DNA of 64,000 nt from a virus: the IMG/VR virus record IMGVR_UViG_3300042558_003926, positions 124,001 through 188,000 of that record; one strand, written 5' to 3'. The notes under the pieces are model-generated. The model had not been told where the DNA came from and made no database searches. It saw nothing but the letters and a program-made list of their open reading frames with translations. The first letter of the stretch is position 1; each line of letters begins with the position of its first letter. A program made the translations under genes and the position numbers. Positions 32,872-42,240 of this stretch are shown piece by piece.

Positions 32872-33942
32872 ATGAATAAAACTAAATTCGATTTCGATGA
32901 TATCCTGATTCAACCTTCTATAGTTAGCGATATATCTTCTCGTAGTGAGGTTACCGTTACATATAATGATGGGTACCTCCCTCTATTTACTGCTCCTATG
33001 GATACTGTAGTTAGCGAGAATAATATTGAACTTTTTCAGGCTAAAGGGATAAGAGTTGTGAAGCCAAGAACCCTGAATACACCATACAGTGGTTATGGAA
33101 CGGATTTCAATGAATTCATTTCTCTTGGTTTAGACGAATTCATTAAAATTTATCTAGGTAAAAAAAAGAATGAATATGATGACCAGATGTTTATTCTCAT
33201 CGACATTGCAAATGGGCATATGAGAAAGCTTATTGATTCTGTTAAGAAAGCTAAAGAAACATACGGTGATTCTTTAATTCTCATGGTGGGTAATATAGCC
33301 AATCCTAAGACATACTCCGATCTTTCCGAAGCAGGAGCTGATTTTGTAAGAGTTGGGATAGGAAACGGCGGAGGTTGCTTAACGACGGTTCAAACTGGAG
33401 TTGGCTATCCTATGGCATCTTTAATTAAAGAATGTTACATCGAAAGCTGTTTGATGAATACCCCCGCGAAGATTGTTGCTGATGGCGGATTTAAAAGCTA
33501 TTCTGATATTATAAAAGCTCTTGGACTAGGAGCAGATTATGTTATGCTTGGTTCAATATTGAATAAAGCTTTGGAGAGCGCAGGTGACACATACTTAGCT
33601 AATACTAAAGGTGAGGGATGGACTGAGCCGGGTGAAAGGATCAATCAATATGCTGCTGAGACAGAGAATCTGTTCAAGTACGGTACTAAGATGTTTAAGA
33701 AGTTTAGAGGGATGAGTACCAAGGAGGCTCAGAAGGCTATGGGTAAGACAGAGTTGAAAACTAGCGAAGGAGTTAGTCGAATGCAACCAGTAGAATACAC
33801 ATTAGAAGGATGGACTGAAAACTTTAGAAGCTACCTTTCCTCCGCAATGAGCTATTCCGATGCAGCCGATCTTAAGAGCTTTATAGGTCTTGCTAAGTTC
33901 AACTACGTAACTCCAAATTCTTTAAACAGATATAAAAAATGA
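32872..33942 (+). CDS. GMP reductase/IMP dehydrogenase-like enzyme
   Basis: This 356-residue TIM-barrel protein has FDFDDILIQPS, PLFTAPMDTVVS, ILIDIANGH, MVGNIANP, and the catalytic loop RVGIGNGGGCLTTVQTGVGYP with the active cysteine, then ADGGFKSYSDI and ADYVMLGS. These are IMPDH/GMP reductase motifs. No CBS domains are present, which is closer to GuaC-type GMP reductase. It would convert GMP to IMP or IMP to XMP and so affect purine pools in infected cells. Sequence alone does not settle the direction. Confidence 0.85.
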   Translation: MNKTKFDFDDILIQPSIVSDISSRSEVTVTYNDGYLPLFTAPMDTVVSENNIELFQAKGIRVVKPRTLNTPYSGYGTDFNEFISLGLDEFIKIYLGKKKNEYDDQMFILIDIANGHMRKLIDSVKKAKETYGDSLILMVGNIANPKTYSDLSEAGADFVRVGIGNGGGCLTTVQTGVGYPMASLIKECYIESCLMNTPAKIVADGGFKSYSDIIKALGLGADYVMLGSILNKALESAGDTYLANTKGEGWTEPGERINQYAAETENLFKYGTKMFKKFRGMSTKEAQKAMGKTELKTSEGVSRMQPVEYTLEGWTENFRSYLSSAMSYSDAADLKSFIGLAKFNYVTPNSLNRYKK

Positions 33943-34247
33943 GAAAGGGAGATTTCTGCTTACTTAATTCGGAGGGATGCCTATTGTACTGCAAGAGGCA
34001 TAATGAATATGTAACTAAAAACTCTGAAGAGGAAATATGTCACCATGTGTTTGTTATCTACGATATGGAAGACTGTATAGTTGATATTTTAGATTCCGAT
34101 AAAATGAAGGAATTCATCCACGGTGATTTGGAACTACATGGCCAATTAAAAAGCTACAAATATTCAGAATTTCCGGGGAGCATGAAACCAGACCTTAGAA
34201 GCCTGGATGAATTTATAGGTATAGATACTACGGGAAAAATATATTAA
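33939..34247 (+). CDS. Unknown protein, 102 aa
   Basis: I do not recognise it. It has four or more cysteines (GDFCLLNSEGCLLYCKRH; EEICHHVFV), which may bind a metal, and an acidic C-terminal half. It overlaps the preceding gene by four bases. Confidence 0.7.
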   Translation: MRKGDFCLLNSEGCLLYCKRHNEYVTKNSEEEICHHVFVIYDMEDCIVDILDSDKMKEFIHGDLELHGQLKSYKYSEFPGSMKPDLRSLDEFIGIDTTGKIY

Positions 34248-34256
34248 AATTTTTTT

Positions 34257-34266
34257 GGTATATAAA
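34257..34266 (+). promoter_or_regulatory. GGTATATAAA motif, possible late-type promoter
   Basis: It lies 17 bases before the ATG at 34284 and is preceded by a T-rich tract. Confidence 0.38.
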
Positions 34267-34283
34267 GCAAAAAAAAAATTTTA

Positions 34284-34733
34284 ATGAAATCTAGCTATTA
34301 TTTAAACATAGATCTCGTATCGAAAAGAAAATTTACTCAGGAGGATTTAGAAAAAATAAAAAATTCTCTGGAGCTAAATGAGGATTTCTTCGATCTTTGC
34401 TCCATACTTGCAGAATCTATATCAATGAACTTTAGCAGCCACATAGAAATATATGTGGAGGATGCAGAATTCGATTCCGATAAATTAAATGAGGTTGAGG
34501 AATTCGTAAATATTCTCGATTCGACTATATCAGGTGGATGGGGTAACGATTCTAAAATAGAGTGGACATCCGAATATCCAAATGTCTCTTATTTGTGGTT
34601 TAAGAATGACGATTCTTGGGATCTGGTAACAAAGGATCATGATAGAGGCGTATGGGGTGAGGAGGAAGAATGGGATTCCAAAGATTCCGGTTATGGATAC
34701 GGTGGAGATTTAGATCCCGATGATAATTGGTAA
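34284..34733 (+). CDS. Unknown acidic protein, 149 aa
   Basis: The protein is strongly acidic, with a helical middle and a Gly/Asp/Trp-rich end (WGEEEEWDSKDSGYGYGG). It has no signal or membrane segment. Function unknown. It sits alone between two promoter-like motifs. Confidence 0.7.
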   Translation: MKSSYYLNIDLVSKRKFTQEDLEKIKNSLELNEDFFDLCSILAESISMNFSSHIEIYVEDAEFDSDKLNEVEEFVNILDSTISGGWGNDSKIEWTSEYPNVSYLWFKNDDSWDLVTKDHDRGVWGEEEEWDSKDSGYGYGGDLDPDDNW

Positions 34734-34866
34734 ATACGGAACATTCTAGAAAATCAAATATATAATAACTGAGGAAAGAGCCTTTAGCACTTATCGTCTC
34801 GGGTCATTTGGCCTTAGAGTTGTTTTAAAAGAGCAACGAAGAGATATTAAAAAAACAAAAGGTAAT
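34734..34866 (+). promoter_or_regulatory. Intergenic 133 bp with promoter-like motif and two hairpins
   Basis: AAATATATAATA near 34757 could be a promoter. Downstream, AAGAGCC (34776-34782) can pair with GGCCTT (34810-34815), and GTTGTTTT (34819-34826) with the stretch ending GCAAC at 34837. The leader of the next gene would thus be about 90 nt and structured, unlike the short leaders elsewhere. It could be a regulatory leader or a small RNA; no ORF is present. Confidence 0.4.
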
Positions 34867-35712
34867 ATGAAAAAAAGCAGATCGGGAGTGGATATCTCCC
34901 AAAGACCCCAAGCATGGATCGCCGTATCCAACAACAGGCAAAAACTCTACGGCGAAGATCAGGATAAGATCTATTTGGAAGATGGACAAGAATTCCAAAT
35001 AGAATTATACAATCCAACATCAACCACTTATCTTTCTAAGATTTACATCAACGGGAAACTAATGTCTAGTTCTGGATTGGTTTTAAAACCAGGACAGAGG
35101 TATTTTCTAGACAGACACATAGATGTAAAGAAGAAGTTAGTTTTCTCAACTTATGATGTTGAGAACAGCGAGGAGGTGAAAAAGGCAATTGAAAAAAATG
35201 GTCTAGTTAAGGTTGAATTTTACGCCGAGACAACACCTAACGATTGGCATGGGCAAAAAATAACTTGGGACACATACACATCGTATCCAACTTATACTTC
35301 GCCAACTTATAATCCACCAACTTATAATCCTACGATAACTTTTGGTGGATCCACAATTAACACTCTTTTCACGACAACGAATACCTCAAATCAGATAGTA
35401 GGAAATTCTAGCTACACAACTAATCTAGTTAATTGCTCAGCAGCTGGATCTTTATCCACTACATCTATTTTATCCACTACACCTATTGAAACAGGAAGAG
35501 TAGAGGAAGGAAGTAAATCGGACCAGAATTTTGGAAAAGATAATGGTACGTATTCAATCTTTAAATCTTATGAATCTGAGTATCAGATTCTACCAAGATC
35601 TACTAAACCTGTAGAGATCAGCGAGATTAGAGAGTACTGCACTGAGTGTGGAACAAGAATAAAGAAAAAAAGCTGGAAATTCTGCCCATCTTGCGGCGGA
35701 AATCTAGAATAA
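34867..35712 (+). CDS. Protein with C-terminal zinc ribbon and Ser/Thr/Tyr/Pro-rich linker, 281 aa
   Basis: The N-terminal 130 residues look like a beta-rich domain (FQIELYNPTSTTYLSKIYING; PGQRYFLDRHIDV). The middle is a low-complexity linker (YPTYTSPTYNPPTYNPT). The C-terminus is a zinc ribbon (EYCTECGTRIKKKSWKFCPSCG). Similar layouts occur in many phage proteins of unknown function. It may be structural, but nothing in the sequence proves that. Confidence 0.72.
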   Translation: MKKSRSGVDISQRPQAWIAVSNNRQKLYGEDQDKIYLEDGQEFQIELYNPTSTTYLSKIYINGKLMSSSGLVLKPGQRYFLDRHIDVKKKLVFSTYDVENSEEVKKAIEKNGLVKVEFYAETTPNDWHGQKITWDTYTSYPTYTSPTYNPPTYNPTITFGGSTINTLFTTTNTSNQIVGNSSYTTNLVNCSAAGSLSTTSILSTTPIETGRVEEGSKSDQNFGKDNGTYSIFKSYESEYQILPRSTKPVEISEIREYCTECGTRIKKKSWKFCPSCGGNLE

Positions 35713-35786
35713 ATTAAATTGCGGGGCTCTTTCCTTTTTTATAGAGAACTATTCTCAAAATCCGCATATAATTAAAAAAGATCTAG

Positions 35787-37724
35787 GTGAAAGTATTTTT
35801 TATTGTACCACATTTGTCTACCGGAGGAATGCCGGAATACCTAAAGAACAAGATAGAAAAAATTAAGGACTCCTGCGATATCTGGGTTTTAGAAAAATCA
35901 CATGAGAGAACTTATAATACCATCCGAAAAAGAATAGAATCATTAATAGGCGAGGATCGAATTGTAACATGGGGGGTTAAGAAAAAGATGATTCTTGACA
36001 TGATAGAATCTATCAAGCCCGATGTAATACATTTCGAAGAACCCTGTGAACACTTCCTATCGGATGACATTCTGATGAGGATATTCAGTAAGGATAGAAA
36101 TTACAGAATTATAGAGACTTTCCACGACTCGTCAATGGAAGCAGAGGAGAAAAGATTTCTCCCAGATAAATTTATTGTAGTTAGCCCTTGGCAAGTAAAG
36201 TTACTCCAGAAATTAAAAGTACCAATGGAAGTTATAGAACATAAATTAGAAGAGAAACCAGTTAGAGATAGTTCTCTTGCTAAAAAGAAACTTGGAATGG
36301 ATCCATCTAGGAAACACATTGTCCAGGTAGGAATATTCACCCCAAGAAAAAACCAATCAGAAACAATCAATATAGCCAGAATCCTTCCGGATTGTGATTT
36401 CTATTTAATAGGAACTTTGGCTGATAATTTTAAATGGTACTGGACTCCACTCATGGAAAATTTACCTTCAAATTGTAAAGTCCTGGGGGAAAGAGACGAC
36501 GTAGATCTTTTTTACGAAGCCGCTGATCTTATTATATTCCCATCGGTAGAGAACTTTAATGATAAGGAAACAAGTCCATTAGTTCTTAAAGAAGCAACTT
36601 CTTGGAAAGCACCTCTTCTTATGAAAAATACACCGGTCTACTCTGACATGTATCAGGAATCTGATCGGATTCATTTTATGGGAGATTCTATTAACTATAA
36701 TGCAAATAAAATTTTAAAAATATTCGGAAATATGGAAAACACGGCTCAGAAATTTTTTGCCAGATTTGAATCAGAAGAAAACAAGATAATAATAAATCTG
36801 ATGGAGAATAATGTTGGTGATGTTAATGTGTCAATTAAAGATCGTGATTCAAACACCTGCGTATACTCATTTTCTCTAAATGCAGATCACTCTGGATCCG
36901 AATGGTGGACTATTCCGATTCCTAAACCATACTTTGATTTTCAGGAAGATCGTAACTTTAGCGGGTTTCTTATTGAATTTTACAGCTCACAGACTGGCGA
37001 AATTATACAATCGATAACGATTGATCTTGGTAAAAAACCAATCATGAAGAAAAGAATAGTTGCTAATGGACCAATTAATTTTGATCCTATATTTGTTAAC
37101 TATACGCAGTTCTTTGTAGATGGAATATACAACCAGTTTTTTGCTGGATCTAGAATCAGCACAGCTATAGACATCGGAGCTAACGTTGGACTTTTCACTG
37201 AATGGGTTTTGGATAGGTTTGGTAGTGATACAAGAGTAATTTCGGTAGAGCCTAACTCTAAGGCTTGTTTATCTTTTGAGTCCATGCACTCCGGAAAAGA
37301 AAATGTTACATTGGATAAGCTGGCGGTAACATCCACAGATGGTGAAACTATTAGACTCATGGTAAATCCAGAAAACACCCTGATATCTAGTGTAGAGGGA
37401 ACCGGCGATGGTTATTCTGAATTCGAAGAAGTTGGAACAATATCTCTCATTGGACTTATGAAGAAATACGATCTTGAGGAAGTAGATCTTTTAAAAGTTG
37501 ATGTCGAGGGAGCTGAGTATGATATATTTAGTTCTGTTGAAGAGAATGATCTTAGAAGATTTAAACATCTTCTGATAGAATTTCACAATAATCAGGGAAG
37601 AGCTTCTTCTCTTATTTCTAAGATAGTTTCGGCTGGGTTTGAAATAGATCTTAGAGACGATGATACCAGATACGCAGTGGATCAAAATAACGACAGAGGA
37701 ACAATATTTGCTACAAGGAAATGA
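35787..37724 (+). CDS. Fused GT4 glycosyltransferase and FkbM-type methyltransferase, 645 aa (GTG start)
   Basis: The N-terminal 310 residues are a GT-B fold glycosyltransferase: MKVFFIVPHLSTGGMPEYLK, VQVGIFTPRKNQSETI, DLFYEAADLIIFPSV and PLVLKEATSWKAPLL. After a beta-rich linker (residues about 330-420), residues about 450-640 form a FkbM-family SAM-dependent methyltransferase: AIDIGANVGLFTEWVLDRFG, VISVEPNSKA and LLKVDVEGAEYDIF. So one chain could both add and methylate a sugar. The start is GTG at 35787. It overlaps the next glycosyltransferase by four bases, so the two should act together. Confidence 0.88.
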   Translation: MKVFFIVPHLSTGGMPEYLKNKIEKIKDSCDIWVLEKSHERTYNTIRKRIESLIGEDRIVTWGVKKKMILDMIESIKPDVIHFEEPCEHFLSDDILMRIFSKDRNYRIIETFHDSSMEAEEKRFLPDKFIVVSPWQVKLLQKLKVPMEVIEHKLEEKPVRDSSLAKKKLGMDPSRKHIVQVGIFTPRKNQSETINIARILPDCDFYLIGTLADNFKWYWTPLMENLPSNCKVLGERDDVDLFYEAADLIIFPSVENFNDKETSPLVLKEATSWKAPLLMKNTPVYSDMYQESDRIHFMGDSINYNANKILKIFGNMENTAQKFFARFESEENKIIINLMENNVGDVNVSIKDRDSNTCVYSFSLNADHSGSEWWTIPIPKPYFDFQEDRNFSGFLIEFYSSQTGEIIQSITIDLGKKPIMKKRIVANGPINFDPIFVNYTQFFVDGIYNQFFAGSRISTAIDIGANVGLFTEWVLDRFGSDTRVISVEPNSKACLSFESMHSGKENVTLDKLAVTSTDGETIRLMVNPENTLISSVEGTGDGYSEFEEVGTISLIGLMKKYDLEEVDLLKVDVEGAEYDIFSSVEENDLRRFKHLLIEFHNNQGRASSLISKIVSAGFEIDLRDDDTRYAVDQNNDRGTIFATRK

Positions 37725-40036
37725 GAATAGCACAAATAACTCCAGGTGTAATTCCAATCCCTCCAAATGGATGGGGTGCGGTCGAGAAAATAATATGGGA
37801 ATACACGAAGGTGCTGAGATCTTTGGGCCACGAGGTAGAAATACTTTATGCTAATGAGGTAAACCTGGATGATTGGGATATCGTTCATGTGCATATGGCT
37901 AACCTTGCCTTGAACCTAAAAGAAAGAGGAATACCCTACGTCTTTTCCCACCACGATCACCACGCATATCATTTTGGAAAGGATTCCCACGTTTATAAGG
38001 AAAATCTTGAAGCTATAGAGGGATCTGTCGTTTCGTTTGTCCATGCTAAATACCTAGTTGAATATTTTGGCGGTGGAGATAAGATAAGGTATCTAAGCCA
38101 CGGAGTTAATATTAGGGATTACCAGTTTTCTGATAGAACCCAGGAGGTTAGATCTGGGAAATTCTCTTTGCTAATGTTGGCAAATAACGGGTTAGGTGGA
38201 GATAAGTTATACGATCGGAAGGGATTCAGATACGGTATAGAATCTGCTAGAAAGTTGGATCTCCCAATAACCATAATATGCCCCGGGACAAATTCAGATC
38301 TAATTAACTCCATAGATCCATACGAAAATCTGACGGTTAAATATGATCTGGATTATGCAGACACACTGAATGAAATTAGGAATCATCACATTTTTCTAAA
38401 TCCTTCTATGTTGGAAGCTGGACACCCAAATTTAACTGTTACGGAGATGGTAGCACTGGGAATACCGGTGGTCGGAACATCCGAATCAGAAATGCTGGGA
38501 TTGAAAAGAATAGAGCTGGGAAGCGATTTGAAAATTGATGAATCTAGTCTAGTTTCTAGTATTTATGAGGTGATGAGCAAATACCCCCAAATGGTTTTGG
38601 AATGCAAACAGGCTCGCGAATCCATATCATGGGAGGTCATAGTTTCCAAAATGCTAATGGATTATGCAAACTATTCTAAAATAGATCAAAGGGAGCTAAT
38701 TTTAAGCTCATATAGAGCTCCTATCAGGAAAGACTTATTATCCGATGGGAAAGGCTTCGATTGTTCGTTTAGCGGCTCTATTTATGCTTACAAGTCCATA
38801 AATACACCATCCATTGTCTCGGTTTTGTTTAAAGACAGGAGAACCAATAGAATAATTCACAGGAATAATTTCGCTAAAAGCTCTAAGTCCTGGGTAATGT
38901 ATGCGGATTCGCCAGATATTTTTATTGATTGGGAGGTTATATTTAAGTTAGGCGACAGAGTTCTTTTTAGTAAAAATGCAGATCTGAATAACAACCACGT
39001 TCTCGTTTATGGAAATCTGGACCACGGTCATTCCGAAATCCTCAGAAAATTTGAGGAAAGTACCGGATGTGTGATATCTATTTCTGATTCAGGGATACCA
39101 GGATTCTTTAAATGCGATGGGTCTTACGATCTCTATTACAGAAAATTAAATATTAATCAGATCCTAGATTATTTTATGTCACCAAAGCAGATCCAGGATA
39201 GAACTCTAATTAAGTTAGAGACAGGATCGCTAGGAGATAATATTGCTTTTGTTCCCTATGCTAATGAATACGGTAGAATTAGAGGTAGTGTAGTTGATGT
39301 TATGATGGCACATAAATCTCTCTTTCTAAAGGAATATGAGTGGATAAACTTCGTAGAATCGGATAGCCTATATGATTATACCAACTATATTGCGGTTGAT
39401 TATATTTTCGAAAAGCCCCTGCAGGAGGGGGTAGCCTACCAGCTAAATCTAGGATACGAAGAAATAAGACCCAAAATAAGGAGGAGGGATTCGAAAAACA
39501 CACCCAAGGGGAAATACGTTTGTTTTTCTATGCACAGTACAGCACAGGCTAAACACTGGAACTATCCGAAGGGATGGGAAAAATTGTGCAATGAATTAAA
39601 GATAAGGGGGCTAGAACCAGTCTGTATAGACAGATATGAATCATTTGGGACCGAAGGAAACTGGAATCATGTTCCTCCAAATTGCACTAATATGACGGGA
39701 GGAGATCTGGAAAGAATGAGAGAGATAATTAGCGGATGTGAATTTTTCATTGGCCTTTCTAGCGGTCTATCCTGGTTAGCTCATGCTCTAGGAAAAAGAG
39801 TTGTTATGATATCAGGAGTAACCTTACCCGAGAATGAATTTACAATCGACTGTTTAAGAATACATTCGGAATCATCTTGCAATTCTTGCTTCAATAAAAC
39901 CACAGATTATGAGTTTGATGCGGGGGATTGGATGTGGTGTCCGGAGTTCAGAGGGACTGAGAGACAGTTTGAATGTACTAGAAGTATCTCTCATTTATCC
40001 ATATTATCAAGGATAAAGGAAATTGGATGGATTTAA
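37721..40036 (+). CDS. Fused GT4 and GT9/heptosyltransferase-like glycosyltransferase, 771 aa
   Basis: Residues 1-310 are a GT4 domain (ITPGVIPIPPNGWGAVEKII, FLNPSMLEAGHPNLTVTEMV, ALGIPVVGTSES). A beta-rich middle follows. Residues about 490-771 match GT9/heptosyltransferases (LIKLETGSLGDNIAFVPYA, SMHSTAQAKHWNYPKGW, FFIGLSSGLSWLAHALGK). The end has four cysteines (SSCNSC, WCPEF, FECTRS), spaced much like the iron-binding finger of the TibC-type autotransporter heptosyltransferases, which glycosylate proteins. It shares an operon with the GT4-FkbM gene. Target could be a virion or envelope protein. Confidence 0.85.
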   Translation: MRIAQITPGVIPIPPNGWGAVEKIIWEYTKVLRSLGHEVEILYANEVNLDDWDIVHVHMANLALNLKERGIPYVFSHHDHHAYHFGKDSHVYKENLEAIEGSVVSFVHAKYLVEYFGGGDKIRYLSHGVNIRDYQFSDRTQEVRSGKFSLLMLANNGLGGDKLYDRKGFRYGIESARKLDLPITIICPGTNSDLINSIDPYENLTVKYDLDYADTLNEIRNHHIFLNPSMLEAGHPNLTVTEMVALGIPVVGTSESEMLGLKRIELGSDLKIDESSLVSSIYEVMSKYPQMVLECKQARESISWEVIVSKMLMDYANYSKIDQRELILSSYRAPIRKDLLSDGKGFDCSFSGSIYAYKSINTPSIVSVLFKDRRTNRIIHRNNFAKSSKSWVMYADSPDIFIDWEVIFKLGDRVLFSKNADLNNNHVLVYGNLDHGHSEILRKFEESTGCVISISDSGIPGFFKCDGSYDLYYRKLNINQILDYFMSPKQIQDRTLIKLETGSLGDNIAFVPYANEYGRIRGSVVDVMMAHKSLFLKEYEWINFVESDSLYDYTNYIAVDYIFEKPLQEGVAYQLNLGYEEIRPKIRRRDSKNTPKGKYVCFSMHSTAQAKHWNYPKGWEKLCNELKIRGLEPVCIDRYESFGTEGNWNHVPPNCTNMTGGDLERMREIISGCEFFIGLSSGLSWLAHALGKRVVMISGVTLPENEFTIDCLRIHSESSCNSCFNKTTDYEFDAGDWMWCPEFRGTERQFECTRSISHLSILSRIKEIGWI

Positions 40037-40062
40037 AGATACGGAGAAACATTATTAAAAAA

Positions 40063-40072
40063 GGATATATAA
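40063..40072 (+). promoter_or_regulatory. GGATATATAA motif, possible late-type promoter
   Basis: It lies 17 bases before the ATG at 40090 and overlaps nothing else after the glycosyltransferase stop. Confidence 0.42.
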
Positions 40073-40089
40073 CTAAAAAAGAAAATAAA

Positions 40090-40650
40090 ATGTCAAGAAT
40101 AGTTTCATTTGATCAGTTCAAAACAACATCAGATAAAATGAGCGGAAAATCACGTTCATACAGCTCTTCTAAAAACGAAGGGCACGAAGAGCACGAAGAG
40201 CATGATAACCGTGGAGGACATCAGCACTATATGTTTTTCCAAAATCTAATTTCAATTAAGCATCACATTGAGGAGATACTAAATATGAATCCGGATCAGG
40301 TTGATGATCTACTTCAAAATGGACACGATTGGGCTTGCGATCATATTGCAACATCTAAAGATGATATCCAAGAGGTAGGGGAATGGCTAAGAAACGAAAT
40401 GGAAATGTCAGGAGAAGGTGGAGAGCACCACGAAGAGGAAGAAGAGGAAGAGCCAGAAAACGTTGTCGTTGACATCGAAGGAGATAATGACGAAGTTGAG
40501 GTAGCTGACAACGGTGAAGAATCCGGGGAAGATGAGGAAGAGGAGGAAGACGATGACGAGGAAGAAGAGGAAGAAGAGGAGCAACCTTATAATGAGGATG
40601 ACGATTACAACCTCGGTGAAGGTTTTGATGACGATGATTACGAAGAGTAA
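40090..40650 (+). CDS. Acidic protein with leader-like N-terminus and poly-Glu/Asp tail, 186 aa
   Basis: The N-terminus MSRIVSFDQFKTTSDKM follows the F-x-x-F leader spacing, though no clear I/L-x-E follows. A His/Glu region and a short helical domain (residues about 45-105) precede a 75-residue tail that is nearly all Glu and Asp. Such tails can mimic DNA or act as scaffolding; T4 prohead core proteins are also very charged. I chose ATG 40090 over 40027 because the earlier start overlaps the previous gene. Single-gene unit with promoter-like motif and terminator. Confidence 0.75.
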   Translation: MSRIVSFDQFKTTSDKMSGKSRSYSSSKNEGHEEHEEHDNRGGHQHYMFFQNLISIKHHIEEILNMNPDQVDDLLQNGHDWACDHIATSKDDIQEVGEWLRNEMEMSGEGGEHHEEEEEEEPENVVVDIEGDNDEVEVADNGEESGEDEEEEEDDDEEEEEEEEQPYNEDDDYNLGEGFDDDDYEE

Positions 40651-40670
40651 ATAGCACAACAAAATATTAA

Positions 40671-40695
40671 AAAGCCGTCAATGACGGCTTTTTTT
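40671..40695 (+). terminator. Rho-independent terminator
   Basis: A hairpin with arms AAAGCCGTCA and TGACGGCTTT is followed by a T run. Confidence 0.92.
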
Positions 40696-40730
40696 GTGAA
40701 ACAAAGTTTGGGTTAAGCGATAATACTTTC

Positions 40731-41378
40731 ATGGAAATAAAATTTGCTGACAGTTTCGAACAGAGTCTAAAAAGATTAATTAGACAGAACACCTGGTGGT
40801 ATAAAACATATTCACTATTCCGATATGATATACCTAGATTTTTAAAGAACACCTGGAAATTCAGAAAGGCATTATGGAACCATTACTGGTTCGATCATCA
40901 TGGAACTCTAAGATTTATGGAAATTTCACTTAGAGATATGGCCGAAAAGATAGAAAAATATGGACTGGAAGTAGATCACTCTAGACTAAAAAAAGTTTCT
41001 GCTATGAGGAGGGCTGCTGATCTTATAAAGAACTACAACGAAGATCTTTATCTGGATATGGCAGAGTCAGAATTAGGTGAGATCACTTACAGAAAACCCC
41101 TATTTGAGAAGGATCCGAATAATCCAGATTACTATACAATGGTAGATCAGGATACACAGGAAGAGAGCGAGCATAAGGAAAAAGTTTATGCTAGAACAAG
41201 GGAAATAGAGGAGCAAGAATGGAATGAACTCTGGACTATTATAAGAGGCCAAGATATGAATCAATTCAGAGCATTCTACAAGAAAGTAAAAGTGGGTGAA
41301 GCTGACGATTTCGAGAAGGAGCAAGGGGAGTGGGACAATTGGTTTGATGGGACCGGAATGAAGGGATGGTGGGATTAA
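40731..41378 (+). CDS. Unknown protein rich in Trp and charged residues, 215 aa
   Basis: I do not recognise it. It is helical with many aromatic residues in the first 65 positions (NTWWYKTYSLFRYDIPRFLKN) and acidic later (QDTQEESEHKEKVYARTRE), ending in GMKGWWD. It has no signal peptide. It starts 35 bases after a terminator and leads a series of small genes. Confidence 0.74.
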   Translation: MEIKFADSFEQSLKRLIRQNTWWYKTYSLFRYDIPRFLKNTWKFRKALWNHYWFDHHGTLRFMEISLRDMAEKIEKYGLEVDHSRLKKVSAMRRAADLIKNYNEDLYLDMAESELGEITYRKPLFEKDPNNPDYYTMVDQDTQEESEHKEKVYARTREIEEQEWNELWTIIRGQDMNQFRAFYKKVKVGEADDFEKEQGEWDNWFDGTGMKGWWD

Positions 41379-41388
41379 AAAATTTATC

Positions 41389-41502
41389 ATGAAATTTTTA
41401 TCAAAAATCAAAAGAATCATTTCTTCCTGGATATCAAGGCACATCATAGCAGAATTACCTCCTGATGAAGATGAGGAGTTCTCAGAAAAATATCGAAAAT
41501 AA
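41389..41502 (+). CDS. Small basic-amphipathic peptide, 37 aa
   Basis: The ORF starts MKFLSKIKRIISSWISR and ends with an acidic stretch. The first half would form an amphipathic helix that could sit on membranes. It is spaced 10 bases after the previous gene and 23 before the next. Confidence 0.5.
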   Translation: MKFLSKIKRIISSWISRHIIAELPPDEDEEFSEKYRK

Positions 41503-41525
41503 ATTTAACACTTAAAATCCACAAG

Positions 41526-41798
41526 ATGAACTACACAAATCCAAATAATCTAGATCATAACGATACACCGGAAGACTGGTTAAACTCCTCTTTAATTTTT
41601 GCAAGATCCCTGAGTCTAATTTTTAAAGAAAATGAAGGTGTGGTTGTAGATCTTATGGGCGATATGAGGTTTGGTGATGAGGGAAATATAAAAAAAGTTA
41701 TAGTTTTTAAATCTAACGATATGGTTAGGGTTATTGAGTGCGAGGAGGATCTGAAAGAGGGTTCTTGGGTTATTGTTCATGACATAAACCCTAATTAA
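41526..41798 (+). CDS. Unknown acidic protein, 90 aa
   Basis: I do not recognise it. It has a helical N-terminus (DTPEDWLNSSLIFARSLSLIF) and a beta-like C-terminal half (KKVIVFKSNDMVRVIECEED). Acidic overall. Confidence 0.66.
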   Translation: MNYTNPNNLDHNDTPEDWLNSSLIFARSLSLIFKENEGVVVDLMGDMRFGDEGNIKKVIVFKSNDMVRVIECEEDLKEGSWVIVHDINPN

Positions 41799-41853
41799 TT
41801 TTTTATACCCGAATAATCATAATATCTTTATACTAATTTTTTAATAGTTAAGG

Positions 41854-42240
41854 ATGAATAAACTGTCTAAGAATGATCTAAAAGCCCGCCACCATGGGTT
41901 AACAGTGGGAGGCCTCCGAAAGTTCCTTATGGATCATCCAGAGATCTCAGATGACCAACCGGTTCTGATAGAAAGAGTGGAGGATATCTACTTTAAAAAA
42001 CACGGATGGAGTGTTTATCTAAAGGAAGGGGAGATGTACCACAATATGCTTTCTTTTAACGAAAACATGAGGAAGGAAATAGACAGAAGAGCCAGAGGAG
42101 AAGAACCAGAGTATGGTATGAAGGATCCTTCCGTGTACATCAAAGAGCCAAGCGAAGAAGATATGAATCAATACGTTCCTGCTTGGTGCTGTGTTAAATA
42201 TAAAGACGACGAAGCACTATTCATAGATCTGCACTATTAA
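41854..42240 (+). CDS. Unknown protein with phage-type TVGGLRKFL domain, 128 aa
   Basis: The segment TVGGLRKFLMDHPEISDDQPVLIERVED resembles the small domain (T-x-x-L-R-x-x-L then D-D-x-P-V) that is common in phage proteins of unknown function. The remainder is charged. It ends one base before the next gene. Confidence 0.7.
   Translation: MNKLSKNDLKARHHGLTVGGLRKFLMDHPEISDDQPVLIERVEDIYFKKHGWSVYLKEGEMYHNMLSFNENMRKEIDRRARGEEPEYGMKDPSVYIKEPSEEDMNQYVPAWCCVKYKDDEALFIDLHY

Noticed and set aside
40027-40089. Extended N-terminus of the acidic protein at 40027
   Set aside because: It overlaps the previous gene's end, while ATG 40090 follows a promoter-like motif and gives the leader-like start.
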